DNA of 64,000 bases from Sphingomonas sp. (GCF_017304615.1 NZ_JAFKLZ010000001.1:1533957-1597956); one strand, 5' to 3'; counted from the stretch's first letter, positions 1-9,647 are shown. Made by a program: numbers and translations. The notes: generated by a model not told the origin, from the letters alone.

Positions 1-1995
1 CTGCAGCATCGCGGTATATTTGAACGTGTGCCCCGGCACGACGCGGTCGTCGGTATCGGCGGTCGCCGCGAGGATCGCCGGATAGGGCGTGCCCGCCTTG
101 ATGTTGTGATACGGCGAATATTTGAGCAGCACGCGGAAATCGGCCTCCTTCGACGGATAGCCGTAATCGTCCACCCAATAGCGCCCCGCGGTGAAACGGT
201 CGAAGCGCAGCATGTCCATCACGCCCACCTGCGGCAACGCAGCGGCGAACAGGTCCGGCCGCTGGTTCACGACCGCGCCAACCAATAACCCGCCGTTCGA
301 CCCGCCCATGATCGCGAGCTGGTCCTTGCCGGTATAGCCCTTGGCCTTCAGGAACTCGCCCGCCGCGATGAAGTCGTCGAACACGTTCTGCTTGCTCGTC
401 AGCCGCCCGCCGTCGTGCCATTCCTTGCCATATTCGCCGCCGCCCCGAATGTTGGCGACGGCATAGACTCCGCCTTGTTCCAGCCAGGCGATCCGCGTCG
501 CGGAGAAGGCCGGCTCCATCGTGATGTTGAACCCGCCATAGCCGTAAAGCAGAGTCGGCGCGGGGCCGCTCGCCCCCTTCTTGCGGACGATGAACATCGG
601 TACTCGCGTCCCGTCCTTCGACGCGTAGAAGACTTGGCTAACTTCATAGTTCGCCGGGTCGAACGCCACCTTTGGCTGCGCCCAGATCGAGGATTTGCCC
701 GTCGCGACGTCATAGCGATAAATCGTCGCCGGCCGATTATAGCTGGTGAAGCTGTAGAAGGTCTCGGGATCGTCGGCCTCGCCACCGAACCCGCCGACCG
801 ACCCGATGCCGGGCAGCGCCACAATCCCGTCGGGCTTGCCGTCGAGCGTGAAGCGGCGGACCTCGCTCTTCACGTCGACCAGATAGGTCGTGATCAGCTT
901 GCCGCCGATGATCGCCGCGCCGTCGAGCACCGCCTTGTCCTGCGGCACCACCTCGACCACCGGCACTTCGGCCGAGCGCGCATAGAGGTTGGTCGCGACG
1001 ATCCGCATCCGCGGCGCGTCCTTGTTCGTCACCCAGTAGAAATTGCCACCGACATTGCCGGCGAAGTTCCACTGATAGTCGAGCCCCTTGAAGATCGTCC
1101 GCGGCGTCGGCTTGGGCGCGGTCAAGTCGATGACGGTGATCTCATAGCGATTGTCGGTGCCCTCCGTGGTGGTGATCACCAGCCACTTGCCGTCGTCGGT
1201 CACTTGCGCGCCGTGCCCGCGCTTCGGCTGGTCGGGGGTCGCGTAGATCAGGCTGTCCGCCGATTGCGGCGTGCCGAGCTTGTGGAAATAGACCGCCTGG
1301 TTTTCGTTGAGCGACTGAAACTTCTGGCCCTCGGGCGGCGCGGGGAAACGCGAATAATAGAAGCCCGACCCGTCCTTCGCCCAGGAGAGGCCGGAAAACT
1401 TCACCCATTCGACGCTGTCATCGAGCACCTTGCCGCTGCCGACGTCGAGCACCTTGACCGTGCGCCAGTCGCTGCCGCCGTCCTGGATCGCATAGACGAT
1501 CCGCTTGCCGTCCTCGCTCGGCGCCCATTCGCCCAGCGCGGTCGCGCCGTCCTTCGCCCAGGTGTTGGGGTCGATCACCACGCGCCCGGTGCCGTCCAGC
1601 CCGTCGCGCACGAACAGCACCGCCTGGTTCTGCAGTCCCGAATTGTGCATGTAGAAATAGCGCCCGCCCTTCTTCGCGGGCGCGGCGAAGCGCTCGTAAT
1701 CGATCAGCGTCTTCAACCGCGCCTTGAAGATGTCGCGGCCCGGCAACGTCGCCAGATAGGCGTCGGTCAGCTTGTTCTCCGCCTCCACCCACGCCGCGAC
1801 CTTCGGATCGGTGCGAACGTCGTTTTCCAGCCAGCGATACGGATCGGCGACCTTTACGCCGAATTGCTCGTCCACGGTCGTGCCGCGCTCGGTCGCGGGA
1901 TAGGTGATGGCGGTCATGTCGGTTTTCTGGGAACTCGTCTGGGCAAGAGCGGGAAGGGTCAGGGCGATCAGGGTCAGCGGCAGGAATTGGCGCAT
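1..1995 (-). CDS. Prolyl oligopeptidase family S9A serine peptidase, partial (C-terminus beyond window)
   Basis: Secreted serine peptidase that cleaves short proline-containing peptides. The reading frame starts at an ATG at 1995 and runs off position 1 without a stop, giving 665 codons. Residues 1-19 form a signal peptide (MRQFLPLTLIALTLPALAQ), so the enzyme should act in the periplasm. An N-terminal S9 segment (TYPATERGTTVDEQFGVKV) is followed by a beta-propeller region and then the alpha/beta-hydrolase domain. The nucleophile motif GGSNGG places the catalytic Ser at about residue 566 (codon 298-300), and DTDDRVVPGH near the truncated end holds the catalytic Asp. The catalytic His normally lies about 40 residues further on and is outside the window. 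It is transcribed away from the glycine-zipper gene at 2129. Family assignment is firm; substrate range is inferred from the family. Confidence 0.93.
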   Translation of the reverse strand, partial: MRQFLPLTLIALTLPALAQTSSQKTDMTAITYPATERGTTVDEQFGVKVADPYRWLENDVRTDPKVAAWVEAENKLTDAYLATLPGRDIFKARLKTLIDYERFAAPAKKGGRYFYMHNSGLQNQAVLFVRDGLDGTGRVVIDPNTWAKDGATALGEWAPSEDGKRIVYAIQDGGSDWRTVKVLDVGSGKVLDDSVEWVKFSGLSWAKDGSGFYYSRFPAPPEGQKFQSLNENQAVYFHKLGTPQSADSLIYATPDQPKRGHGAQVTDDGKWLVITTTEGTDNRYEITVIDLTAPKPTPRTIFKGLDYQWNFAGNVGGNFYWVTNKDAPRMRIVATNLYARSAEVPVVEVVPQDKAVLDGAAIIGGKLITTYLVDVKSEVRRFTLDGKPDGIVALPGIGSVGGFGGEADDPETFYSFTSYNRPATIYRYDVATGKSSIWAQPKVAFDPANYEVSQVFYASKDGTRVPMFIVRKKGASGPAPTLLYGYGGFNITMEPAFSATRIAWLEQGGVYAVANIRGGGEYGKEWHDGGRLTSKQNVFDDFIAAGEFLKAKGYTGKDQLAIMGGSNGGLLVGAVVNQRPDLFAAALPQVGVMDMLRFDRFTAGRYWVDDYGYPSKEADFRVLLKYSPYHNIKAGTPYPAILAATADTDDRVVPGHTFKYTAMLQ

Positions 1996-2128
1996 CGGTC
2001 ACTCCGCGGGTCGGGATGACGCATATCTAACAGCGGTCATTGCAGGTTCAACTGGAGCGATTAAACCCGATACGGACCCGTATCGACATTCAAGCGTTGT
2101 GCCGGGACCTATTCTAAGGAGAAGATCC

Positions 2129-2677
2129 ATGTTGCGTACCCTACCCCTCGCCCTGTCGGCGGCAGCCATCGCGGTATCCGCGGTCGCCGTGCCCAGCAGC
2201 GCGCAAACCTACTCCGAACAGCGTCGCTTCGACGCCGCGCAGCGCCGGTTCGATAATGAACAGCGCATCTATGATCAGGAACGCGCGCTTTACGAACAGG
2301 CGCAGCGCCGCGATCAGCGCCGGTCGAGCTACAACGACCCGCGCTATCCCAATTCGAGCTATAACGACCCGTACAACGATCCGCGCTATCGCACCGATTA
2401 CGACGCGTCGCGCTATTATAGGGACGATCCCCGCTATCAGGAGCGCGTCCTGACCTCGAACGACCAGGTCTATCGCGGGTCGGACGGGCGCTATTACTGC
2501 AAGCGCAACGACGGCACGACCGGCCTGATCATCGGCGGCGCGGCCGGCGGCATCCTCGGCAACGTAATCGACGGTGGCCGCAATCGCATCGGCGGCACGC
2601 TGATCGGCGGCGCGCTGGGCGCGTTGCTAGGCAAGTCGGTCGATCAGAATAGCGGCGACCAGTATCGATGTCGCTAA
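2129..2677 (+). CDS. Glycine-zipper 2TM-domain envelope protein
   Basis: Protein of 182 aa with an N-terminal signal peptide (about residues 1-26, ending PSSAQ). A charged Gln/Arg/Tyr-rich middle follows, with a repeated SYNDPRY-type motif at about residues 60-95. A C-terminal glycine-zipper hairpin (GLIIGGAAGGILGNVIDGG, then GGTLIGGALGALLG) resembles the 17 kDa surface antigen / Rickettsia 17kDa family. These proteins insert in or associate with the outer membrane; the exact role is unknown. The start at 2129 is preferred over an upstream in-frame start at 1904 because it begins the signal peptide and has an AAGGAG ribosome site at 2116-2121. It is convergent with the ribosomal cluster and shares its terminator. 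Confidence 0.85.
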   Translation: MLRTLPLALSAAAIAVSAVAVPSSAQTYSEQRRFDAAQRRFDNEQRIYDQERALYEQAQRRDQRRSSYNDPRYPNSSYNDPYNDPRYRTDYDASRYYRDDPRYQERVLTSNDQVYRGSDGRYYCKRNDGTTGLIIGGAAGGILGNVIDGGRNRIGGTLIGGALGALLGKSVDQNSGDQYRCR

Positions 2678-2777
2678 GGCACACGGCGTTAGCGTAAGCA
2701 GACGCCGATGCTTGGATGGCGGATCAGAAGCCCGACCGGTGGCGCGGATTTTCTCCGCGCCGCACCGCCAAAAAAGA

Positions 2778-2811
2778 AAGGGCCGCGCTTCCCAACAGAA
2801 GCGCGGCCCTT
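2778..2811. terminator. Bidirectional intrinsic terminator after rplQ and the glycine-zipper gene
   Basis: A perfect 13-bp stem (2778-2790 pairing with 2799-2811) with an 8-base loop. On the minus strand it is followed by a run of six T residues, so it should end the long ribosomal transcript after rplQ. On the plus strand it is followed by a weaker T-rich stretch. Confidence 0.85.
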
Positions 2812-2833
2812 CTCTTATCTATCACCGACCGGC

Positions 2834-3256
2834 TTACGCGGCCTGATCGAAATCCTCGTCCACGATCACCGGACCCGAATCCTGGCCCTTGGCGCTGGTG
2901 TCGCGATCGACGAACTCAATCACCGCCATCGGTGACGCGTCCGAGGCGCGGATGCCGGCCTTGATGACGCGGGTATAGCCGCCGTTGCGGCTAGCGTAGC
3001 GCGACGCCAGCACGTCGAACAGCTTCGCCAGCTGCGCGTCGTCGAGCAGACGGGCGTGCGCGAGGCGACGGTTGGACAAGCCGCCCTTCTTCGCCAGCGT
3101 GATCAGCTTCTCGACGTACGGGCGAAGTTCCTTCGCCTTGGCGAGCGTGGTGGTGATCTGTTCGTGCTTGATCAGCGCGGCCGACATGTTGCGGAACAGC
3201 GCAGCACGGTGCGCCGAGGTACGTTGAAGCTTACGACCGCCTACCTTGTGGCGCAT
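2834..3256 (-). CDS. rplQ: 50S ribosomal protein L17
   Basis: Large-subunit protein L17, 140 aa. The N-terminus [20 protein letters not shown] is the family signature, and the core region ends near residue 120. An acidic tail ([15 protein letters not shown]) extends it beyond the roughly 125 aa of E. coli L17. It is the last gene of the str-S10-spc-alpha run, 115 bases downstream of rpoA, and is followed by a strong terminator. It is co-transcribed with rpoA in the usual alpha-operon order. Confidence 0.98.
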   Translation of the reverse strand: MRHKVGGRKLQRTSAHRAALFRNMSAALIKHEQITTTLAKAKELRPYVEKLITLAKKGGLSNRRLAHARLLDDAQLAKLFDVLASRYASRNGGYTRVIKAGIRASDASPMAVIEFVDRDTSAKGQDSGPVIVDEDFDQAA

Positions 3257-3371
3257 GTATCATTCCTTCGTTCGTAGGGGGGCCGTGTAAGGTACCCCGA
3301 TCCAGGCGGCGCGAAACGGGCCACCGCCCAAAGCCCGAGAGGTTTGTCGAAAGTTAGGCCAAGAATAGGGC

Positions 3372-4436
3372 TCAGCCCATGATTTCCTGCTCAAGCTTCT
3401 TGGCCATTTCCTCGATGTTCTCAGGCGGCCAACCCGGGATTTCCATCCCGAGGCGCAGCCCCATCGACGACAGCACTTCCTTGATCTCGTTGAGCGACTT
3501 GCGGCCGAAGTTCGGCGTGCGCAGCATCTCGGCTTCGGTCTTGCCGACCAGATCGCCGATATAGATGATGTTGTCGTTCTTGAGGCAGTTGGCGGAGCGC
3601 ACCGACAGTTCGAGCTCATCGACCTTCTTGAGCAGGTAACGGTTGATCTGCTGCGTGTCGCCCGCAGCACCACCGGTTTCGGCGGGAGCAGCCGCGAGGC
3701 CGATCGGAGCCGATCGGGTGATCGCCGAATCGTCGAAATGGACGAACAGCGCGAGCTGGTCCTGCAGGATGCGCGCGGCATAAGCGAGCGCGTCCTCCGG
3801 GGTCACCGTGCCGTCAGTCTCGATCGACAGCGTCAGCTTGTCGTAGTCGAGTTCCTGCCCGACGCGGGTGTTCTCGACCTTGTACGACACTTGGCGAACC
3901 GGGCTGTACAGCGCATCGACCGGGATCAGGCCGATCGGCGCATCGGCCGGACGATTGGCAACCGCCGCAACATAGCCCTTACCGACATCCGCGGTCAGTT
4001 CCATGTTGAGCGTCGCGCCCTCGTCGAGGTGGCAGATCAGCAGATCGGGGTTCATCACCTCGATATCGCCCGACACCGCGATGTCGCCCGCGCGGACGTC
4101 GGCCGGACCGGTCGCCGAAAGCTGGAGACGCTTCGCACCTTCGCCCTGCATCTTGAGCGCGATCTGCTTCACGTTGAGCACGATGTCGGTGACGTCCTCA
4201 CGGACACCCGCCAGCGAGCTGAACTCGTGGAGCACGTTCTCGATCTTGATCGAGGTCACCGCCGCGCCCTGCAGCGACGACAGCAGTACGCGGCGCAGCG
4301 CGTTGCCGAGCGTCAGGCCAAAGCCACGCTCCAGCGGTTCGGCGACGAACGTCGCCTTCGACTTGCCCTCGCCGCCCTTCTTTTCGAGCGCGTTGGGCTT
4401 CTTCAGTTCCTGCCAGTTTTTTGCGTTGACGGACAA
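3372..4436 (-). CDS. rpoA: DNA-directed RNA polymerase subunit alpha (TTG start)
   Basis: Alpha subunit of RNA polymerase; it dimerises to nucleate the core enzyme and contacts UP elements and activators through its C-terminal domain. The N-terminal domain (about 1-235) carries the signature [20 protein letters not shown]. The C-terminal domain (about 265-340) has the helix-hairpin-helix segment [19 protein letters not shown]. No ATG fits: the first in-frame ATG at 4517 would add 27 atypical residues and overlap the region just after rpsK. A TTG at 4434-4436, with a GGGGACGAG ribosome site just upstream, gives [15 protein letters not shown] and 354 aa, the normal size. I prefer the TTG start; this start is an inference. 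Confidence 0.95.
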   Translation of the reverse strand: MSVNAKNWQELKKPNALEKKGGEGKSKATFVAEPLERGFGLTLGNALRRVLLSSLQGAAVTSIKIENVLHEFSSLAGVREDVTDIVLNVKQIALKMQGEGAKRLQLSATGPADVRAGDIAVSGDIEVMNPDLLICHLDEGATLNMELTADVGKGYVAAVANRPADAPIGLIPVDALYSPVRQVSYKVENTRVGQELDYDKLTLSIETDGTVTPEDALAYAARILQDQLALFVHFDDSAITRSAPIGLAAAPAETGGAAGDTQQINRYLLKKVDELELSVRSANCLKNDNIIYIGDLVGKTEAEMLRTPNFGRKSLNEIKEVLSSMGLRLGMEIPGWPPENIEEMAKKLEQEIMG

Positions 4437-4526
4437 GGCTCTCGTCCCCTGGGTTGGGCCGCTCTCGGGGTTGAAGCGGCCGGGTATCAAAAATCGCACC
4501 GGCGCGTCCGCCGGCACGTAACAAAA

Positions 4527-4916
4527 TCAGACGCGGCGGCGCTTCGACGGGCGAACGCCGTTGTGCGGGATCGAGGTCACGTCGCGGATCGACGTGATCT
4601 GGAAACCGACCGCCTGCAGCGCACGCAGCGCGCTCTCGCGGCCCGAACCCGGACCCTTCACCTCGACCTCGAGCGTGCGGACACCATGTTCGGCGGCCTT
4701 CTTGCCGGCGTCTTCCGCGGCGACCTGGGCGGCGTACGGCGTCGACTTGCGCGAGCCCTTGAACCCCATCATGCCGGCGGACGACCACGAAATGGCGTTG
4801 CCCTGGGCATCGGTGATGGTGATCATGGTGTTGTTGAAGCTAGCGTTCACATGCGCGACGCCGGCGGTGATGTTCTTGCGTTCACGGCGCCGAATGCGCT
4901 GCGGTTCACGTGCCAT
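4527..4916 (-). CDS. rpsK: 30S ribosomal protein S11
   Basis: Small-subunit platform protein, 129 aa, the usual length. Recognised by [20 protein letters not shown] near residues 22-41 and the C-terminal [21 protein letters not shown]. It lies between rpsM (57 bases upstream) and rpoA in the standard alpha-operon order. No separate promoter is apparent in the short gap. Confidence 0.98.
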   Translation of the reverse strand: MAREPQRIRRRERKNITAGVAHVNASFNNTMITITDAQGNAISWSSAGMMGFKGSRKSTPYAAQVAAEDAGKKAAEHGVRTLEVEVKGPGSGRESALRALQAVGFQITSIRDVTSIPHNGVRPSKRRRV

Positions 4917-4973
4917 TTTGTAATTCCTGACCTGATTTTCAAGGAAGCGAGCCGCCCGAAGACGGCTGCGAGC

Positions 4974-5342
4974 TTACTTCTTCTTACCGGCGATCGGCTT
5001 GGCCTTGCCCTTGCGGGTGCGTGCGTTGGTGTGCGTACGCTGGCCGCGGACCGGGAGACCTTTGCGATGGCGTAGGCCGCGATAGCAGGCCAGGTCCATC
5101 AGGCGCTTGATGTTCATCGCCGTCTGGCGACGAAGATCACCCTCTACCGTGTAACCGGCGTCGATCGCTTCGCGGATCTGCAGCACTTCCTGATCGGTCA
5201 GGTCCTGCACGCGAGTCGCGTCCGCGATGTTCAGCTTCGCGGTGATTTCCTTGGCCTTGGCCGGACCGATACCGTGGATATAGGTCAGCGCGATCACCAC
5301 GCGCTTGTTGGTCGGGATGTTGACACCCGCAATACGTGCCAT
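4974..5342 (-). CDS. rpsM: 30S ribosomal protein S13
   Basis: Small-subunit head protein contacting tRNA and the central bridge, 122 aa. The N-terminus [20 protein letters not shown], the helix-two-turn-helix region [12 protein letters not shown], and the basic C-terminus ([21 protein letters not shown], ending KPIAGKKK) are diagnostic. It opens the alpha-operon part. A 269-base gap separates it from adk and contains a probable promoter at 5476-5504, so rpsM-rpsK-rpoA-rplQ can be transcribed on their own as well as by read-through. Confidence 0.98.
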   Translation of the reverse strand: MARIAGVNIPTNKRVVIALTYIHGIGPAKAKEITAKLNIADATRVQDLTDQEVLQIREAIDAGYTVEGDLRRQTAMNIKRLMDLACYRGLRHRKGLPVRGQRTHTNARTRKGKAKPIAGKKK

Positions 5343-5475
5343 GAAACTTTTCTCCTAGCTCCACAGGGAACGGCATGGCTGCCACGTTCCCCATCTCATC
5401 GCGTTAGCCCGAAACGCACGACAGCGGCGGACGCGAGAAAGCGCCGCCGGACAGCCGGGGTATCGGAAGAACGCT

Positions 5476-5504
5476 TAATTAGGTGCGAGTCGTGACACTG
5501 TCAA
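5476..5504 (-). promoter_or_regulatory. Probable sigma70-type promoter for rpsM-rpsK-rpoA-rplQ
   Basis: On the minus strand a perfect TTGACA (-35, bases 5499-5504) is followed either after 17 bases by TAATTA (5476-5481) or after 15 bases by CCTAAT (5478-5483). It lies about 135 bases upstream of the rpsM start in a gap with no gene. The -35 is clear; the -10 is weak, so this is a moderate call. Confidence 0.5.
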
Positions 5505-5611
5505 GCGCAGGTAGACCCTACCTCGCCAAGGGTACCGGGCCTTCCGCTGCAGCCCTCAATCCCGTAGTCATTTTTCCCCCAAGTAAGAACGGGGGGGATA
5601 CGATATAGGTG

Positions 5612-6262
5612 CTATTTTCCGTCCAACGTCTCAGCAATCGCCGCGCTGACCGCGTCCATGTCACCCATGCCGTCGATCCGTGTCACCAGACCACGCGCTT
5701 CGTAAATTGGAATGATCGGCGCGGTCTTGGCCCGATATTCGGCCATACGCGTGCGGACGGTTTCCTCGTTGTCGTCAGGGCGGCGCTTGAACTCGTGGTG
5801 GCCGCAGACGTCACAGGTACCGTCGACCTTCGGGCGGTGGAATTTATCGTGATAGTTCGCGCCGCAATTCGCGCATGAGAAACGCCCGACGATCCGCTCG
5901 ACCAGCGCGTCCTCGTCAACCTCGAGCTCAATCACGCGGTCGAGCTCGCGGCCGTGGTTGCTCAGGATCGCATCGAGCGATTCCGCCTGCGCGGCCGTCC
6001 GCGGATAGCCGTCGAAGATCGCGCCCTGATCGTCGCTCATCGTCGCCAATTTGTCGTCGATCAGCGCGGAGACGATCTCGTCCGACACCAGCTCGCCAGC
6101 GTCCATCACCGCCTTGGCCTTCAGCCCGACCGGGGTGCCGGCCTTCACCGCCGCGCGCAGCATCTCGCCCGTCGACAGCTGGACCATGCCCCGCGACTGC
6201 ACAAGCCGCTCGGCCTGAGTCCCCTTGCCCGCGCCCGGCGGTCCCAGAAGGATGATGTTCAC
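5612..6262 (-). CDS. adk: Adenylate kinase with Cys4 zinc-type lid
   Basis: Catalyses ATP + AMP to 2 ADP in the cytoplasm. 216 aa. The P-loop GPPGAGKGT occupies residues 7-15, the AMP-binding region includes LSTGEMLRAAV, and FDGYPRT is present. The lid (about residues 122-165) is of the long type and contains CANC and CDVC, a four-cysteine set expected to bind zinc as in Gram-positive and many alphaproteobacterial enzymes; the E. coli enzyme lacks this site. It sits 30 bases downstream of secY in the classical spc-operon position. Confidence 0.97.
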   Translation of the reverse strand: MNIILLGPPGAGKGTQAERLVQSRGMVQLSTGEMLRAAVKAGTPVGLKAKAVMDAGELVSDEIVSALIDDKLATMSDDQGAIFDGYPRTAAQAESLDAILSNHGRELDRVIELEVDEDALVERIVGRFSCANCGANYHDKFHRPKVDGTCDVCGHHEFKRRPDDNEETVRTRMAEYRAKTAPIIPIYEARGLVTRIDGMGDMDAVSAAIAETLDGK

Positions 6263-6292
6263 GGCAGTCCTCTCCCCTGTCGTAGCGTTCCG

Positions 6293-7660
6293 TTATGGAC
6301 GGAGACGTCCACCCTTCAGTTTCGCCTTCTTGATCAGGTCGCCATACTGATGCGCCAGCAAGTGCGACTGAATCTGCGTCACGGTATCCATTGTCACGTT
6401 GACGACGATCAGCAAGCTGGTGCCACCAAGGTAGAACGGGATCTTCAACGCCGAAACCAGATATTCCGGCACCAGGCAGATGAAAGCCAGGTACGCCGCG
6501 CCGATCACCGTGATGCGAGTCAGCACGTAGTCGAAATAGACTTCGGTGTTCTTGCCCGGGCGGATGCCGGGGATGAAGCCGCCATAGCGCTTCAGGTTAT
6601 CGGCGGTCTCTTCCGGGTTGAACACGACCGCGGTGTAGAAGAACGCGAAGAAGATGATCCCCGCGCCGTAGAGCGTCATGTACAACGGGCTACCGTGCTG
6701 CAGATACTGGTTGAGCGTGATGATCACGTCGCCCCACCAACTGTCACCTGCGGTCTTGTTGCCAGCGAATTGCGTGATCGTCAGCGGCATCAGCAGCAGC
6801 GACGAGGCGAAGATCGGCGGGATAACGCCCGCAGTATTGAGCTTCAGCGGCAAGTGGCTGCGATCCGACTGCACGCCGCGCGCGGTCTGGCGCTTGGGAT
6901 ACTGGATCAGGATGCGGCGCTGCGCGCGCTCCATGAAGCAGATCAGCAGGACGATGCCAACCACGGCGACGATGATGCCGATCAACTGGAAACTGTCCAT
7001 GCTGCCGGTGCGGCTGCCGTTGACGAGGTTATAGATGTTGGTCGGCATGTTCGCGACGATACCAGCCATAATGATGAGGCTGACGCCATTGCCGATACCG
7101 CGACTGGTGATCTGCTCGCCCAGCCACATCAGGAACATGGTGCCGCCGATCAGCGAGATGACCGCGCCGGCGCGGAACATCATGCCGGGCTCAACCACCG
7201 CCTGGATACCCTGCGTCGCGCCGAAGCTTTCGAGCCCGACGGCGATGAAATAGCCCTGGATCGCGGTCAGCGCGACCGTACCGTAGCGGGTATATTGGTT
7301 GAGCCGCTTGCGCCCGCTCTCGCCTTCCTTCTTGATCGCCGCCAGCGTCGGCGACAGCGAGGTCGCGAGCTGCACCACGATCGAGGCGGTGATATAGGGC
7401 ATCACGCCAAGCGCGATCAGCGACATCCTCTTAAGGGACCCGCCCGAGAAATTGTTGAAGAAGTCCAGCACGCCGCCCGTCGTCTTGTCGCCGAGGATGC
7501 CGAGCGCGGTCGGATCGACCCCGGGCAGCGGGACATAGCTCAGCAGGCGGAACACGATCAGCGCGCCGATCGTGAACCAGAGCCGCTTTCTGAGGTCGGT
7601 CGCCTGCGCGAACTTCGATAGGTTGAGCCCGGAGGCGAGACTGTCGGCTGCGGATGCCAT
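6293..7660 (-). CDS. secY: Preprotein translocase subunit SecY
   Basis: Channel subunit of the SecYEG translocon in the inner membrane, 455 aa with ten predicted transmembrane helices. Family features seen: the N-terminal cytoplasmic segment then WFTIGALIVFRLLSYVPLPG (helix 1), the plug-side motif FNNFSGGSLKRMSLIALGVMP, and the conserved cytoplasmic loop PKRQTARG near residue 255. It follows rplO with a 99-base gap and precedes adk, the usual spc-operon order. Its partners SecE and SecG are not in the window; SecB is at 58481. Confidence 0.98.
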   Translation of the reverse strand: MASAADSLASGLNLSKFAQATDLRKRLWFTIGALIVFRLLSYVPLPGVDPTALGILGDKTTGGVLDFFNNFSGGSLKRMSLIALGVMPYITASIVVQLATSLSPTLAAIKKEGESGRKRLNQYTRYGTVALTAIQGYFIAVGLESFGATQGIQAVVEPGMMFRAGAVISLIGGTMFLMWLGEQITSRGIGNGVSLIIMAGIVANMPTNIYNLVNGSRTGSMDSFQLIGIIVAVVGIVLLICFMERAQRRILIQYPKRQTARGVQSDRSHLPLKLNTAGVIPPIFASSLLLMPLTITQFAGNKTAGDSWWGDVIITLNQYLQHGSPLYMTLYGAGIIFFAFFYTAVVFNPEETADNLKRYGGFIPGIRPGKNTEVYFDYVLTRITVIGAAYLAFICLVPEYLVSALKIPFYLGGTSLLIVVNVTMDTVTQIQSHLLAHQYGDLIKKAKLKGGRLRP

Positions 7661-7759
7661 TATGCGTTTACGTCCTGAAAACTGAAACGGCGGCGAGCGC
7701 TTAGCATCGCCCCCCGCCGCTCATATAGTCACGTGTCCCGGCTTGTCACCGGGTACGCC

Positions 7760-8326
7760 TCACTTCTTCGCCGCGGCAGCCTGCTTGGCTTCCTTGTCGG
7801 CCTTGCGCGCCTTGTACTGCACGCCCTTCTTGGCGGCGGCCTTTTCGGCGGCGGGAACGACGTGGATCACATCGACCTTGCCGCCCGCCTTCTCGACCGC
7901 TTCAATCGCGCTCTTCGACGCGCCGGCGACGGTGAAGTTCAGCTTGGCCGAGAACTCGCCCTTGCCGAGCAGACGGACGCCATCCTTGCCGCCACGAGCG
8001 ACACCGGCTTCCTTCAGCGCGGCGTGATCGAGCGTCGCGCCTGCCTTGATCTTCTTCGCGTCGACCAGCTTCTGGATCGTGCCCAGATTCACCTCGGCAT
8101 AATCCTTGGCGAAGATGTTGTTGAAGCCACGCTTCGGCAGACGCATGTGGAGCGGCATCTGGCCGCCCTCGAAGCCGGCGATCGAGACGCCCTCACGGCT
8201 CTTCTGGCCCTTCTGGCCACGGCCGCCAGTCTTGCCCTTGCCCGAGCCGATGCCGCGTCCGACGCGGATCTTGGACTTGCGGGCGCCCGCATTGTCGCGG
8301 AGTTCGTTCAGTTTCATTCTATGCAC
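7760..8326 (-). CDS. rplO: 50S ribosomal protein L15
   Basis: Large-subunit assembly protein, 188 aa, longer than the 144 aa of E. coli. The Gly/Lys-rich N-terminus ([20 protein letters not shown] and [16 protein letters not shown]) and the [19 protein letters not shown] motif identify it. The extra length is an Ala/Lys-rich C-terminal tail ([20 protein letters not shown]). It lies between rpmD and secY. Confidence 0.97.
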   Translation of the reverse strand: MHRMKLNELRDNAGARKSKIRVGRGIGSGKGKTGGRGQKGQKSREGVSIAGFEGGQMPLHMRLPKRGFNNIFAKDYAEVNLGTIQKLVDAKKIKAGATLDHAALKEAGVARGGKDGVRLLGKGEFSAKLNFTVAGASKSAIEAVEKAGGKVDVIHVVPAAEKAAAKKGVQYKARKADKEAKQAAAAKK

Positions 8327-8388
8327 TCGCTTTCGCTTTTGTCGCGCTGATAGGGGTAGGCCGCCCCAAAAGAGCGGCCCGGATGAGG

Positions 8389-8565
8389 TTAGCCCTCGAC
8401 ACTCACCATGTGAGCGACCTTCTTGATCATGCCGCGCACCTCGGGGGTGTCCTCGAGCTCGGAGACCCGGTGCATCTTGTTCAGCCCGAGACCGATCAGG
8501 GTCGCGCGCTGGTCCTTGGTGCGGCGGATCGGCGAACCGGTCTGCTTGATCTTGATCTTCGCCAT
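8389..8565 (-). CDS. rpmD: 50S ribosomal protein L30
   Basis: Small large-subunit protein, 58 aa, the normal length. Translation of the minus strand from the ATG at 8565 gives [19 protein letters not shown], then [20 protein letters not shown] and a TAA stop at 8389-8391. The GLGLNKM signature and the position between rpsE (6 bases upstream) and rplO make the call secure. It is one of the shortest genes here and easy to miss. Confidence 0.97.
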   Translation of the reverse strand: MAKIKIKQTGSPIRRTKDQRATLIGLGLNKMHRVSELEDTPEVRGMIKKVAHMVSVEG

Positions 8566-8571
8566 GTCAGC

Positions 8572-9294
8572 TTACTCCGCGATCGCGGCCGCATCGGCCT
8601 CGGCGGTCTGCGACCCACCACGGCCGAGCAGGTCGGCGATCTTCTTGCCGCGGCGCTGCGCAACGCTCTTGGGCGAGGTCTGCTCGCCGAGCGCTTCGAA
8701 GGTCGCACGGATCATGTTGTAGGGGTTCGACGTGCCGACCGACTTGGTCACCACGTCGGCGACGCCCAGGCTTTCGAACACGGCGCGCATCGGACCGCCG
8801 GCGATGATGCCGGTGCCCTGCGGCGCCGAACGCAGCGTGACCTTGCCGGCGCCGAAGTGACCGTTGCCGTCATGGTGCAGCGTGCGGCCTTCCTTCAGCG
8901 GAACGCGGACCATCTTCTTCTTGGCCGACGCGGTCGCCTTCGAAATGGCTTCCGGCACTTCGCGCGCCTTGCCGTGACCGAAGCCGACGCGGCCCTTGCC
9001 GTCGCCCACGACGACGAGCGCCGCAAAGCCGAAGCGCTTGCCGCCCTTCACCGTCTTCGAGACGCGGTTGATGTGGACCAGCTTTTCGATCAGCTCTTCG
9101 CCGCCGTCCTCGGTCGGGCCGCCACGGCCACGATTGTCACGACCGCCACGGCCGCCGTCGCGACCACCGCGACCGCCACCGCCACCCGGTCCGCCACGGC
9201 CACGGCCGCCGCGCGCACCGCGCGGAGCGTCGCCCGCCGGAGCGTCGACCGGTGCGCCGACCGGCGCTTCCGTCTGGTTGGTTTCGTCAGCCAT
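8572..9294 (-). CDS. rpsE: 30S ribosomal protein S5 with RG-rich N-terminal extension
   Basis: Small-subunit protein needed for decoding accuracy, 240 aa against about 165 in E. coli. The conserved core begins near residue 62 with [19 protein letters not shown] and includes [21 protein letters not shown]. The extra N-terminal about 60 residues are low-complexity Gly, Arg and Asp with repeats of GRGG/GGRD. This extension resembles those of other sphingomonads and is not a frameshift, because it stays in frame with the ribosome site and the core. It lies between rplR (2-base gap) and rpmD. Confidence 0.97.
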   Translation of the reverse strand: MADETNQTEAPVGAPVDAPAGDAPRGARGGRGRGGPGGGGGRGGRDGGRGGRDNRGRGGPTEDGGEELIEKLVHINRVSKTVKGGKRFGFAALVVVGDGKGRVGFGHGKAREVPEAISKATASAKKKMVRVPLKEGRTLHHDGNGHFGAGKVTLRSAPQGTGIIAGGPMRAVFESLGVADVVTKSVGTSNPYNMIRATFEALGEQTSPKSVAQRRGKKIADLLGRGGSQTAEADAAAIAE

Positions 9295-9296
9295 TC

Positions 9297-9647
9297 TTAG
9301 AACTCCAATCCGGCTTCGCGCGCGGCGTCGGCCAGCGCCTTGACGCGGCCGTGGTAGAGAAAGCCGCCACGGTCGAACACGACCTGCTTGATGCCGGCCT
9401 TCACCGCGGCTTCCGCCACGCGCTTGCCGACCGCGGTCGCGGCTTCGATGTTGGACGTCGCGCCGTCATGACCCGACAGCGTCGAGGCCGAGGCAACGGT
9501 CGTGCCCTTCTCGTCGTCGATCACCTGGGCATAGATGTGCTTGCCCGAGCGATGAACCGAGAGACGGGCGCGCGTTCCGCCCCGCGCACGGAGCGCGGTG
9601 CGATTGCGGCGGCGCCGCTTTTCGAACAGTGAAAGACCCTTGGTCAT
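9297..9647 (-). CDS. rplR: 50S ribosomal protein L18
   Basis: 5S rRNA-binding protein, 116 aa. Signatures: [17 protein letters not shown] at the N-terminus, [18 protein letters not shown], and the C-terminus [28 protein letters not shown] split across the last 30 residues. Its ATG overlaps the rplF stop codon by one base (TAATG at 9645-9649), which implies translational coupling. Confidence 0.97.
   Translation of the reverse strand: MTKGLSLFEKRRRRNRTALRARGGTRARLSVHRSGKHIYAQVIDDEKGTTVASASTLSGHDGATSNIEAATAVGKRVAEAAVKAGIKQVVFDRGGFLYHGRVKALADAAREAGLEF

Noticed and set aside
4003-4521. Long plus-strand open frames across the ribosomal cluster
   Set aside because: All lie opposite well-known ribosomal genes and have the composition of frame shadows.
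5545-5612. Terminator after adk formed by CCCCC/GGGGG runs around 5576-5598
   Set aside because: The stem is short and has no T-run in the right direction.
5954-7621. A 555-aa plus-strand open frame opposite secY and adk
   Set aside because: It is antisense to secY and adk, is Arg/His/Asp-rich without any domain, and such long shadow frames are expected in high-GC DNA.
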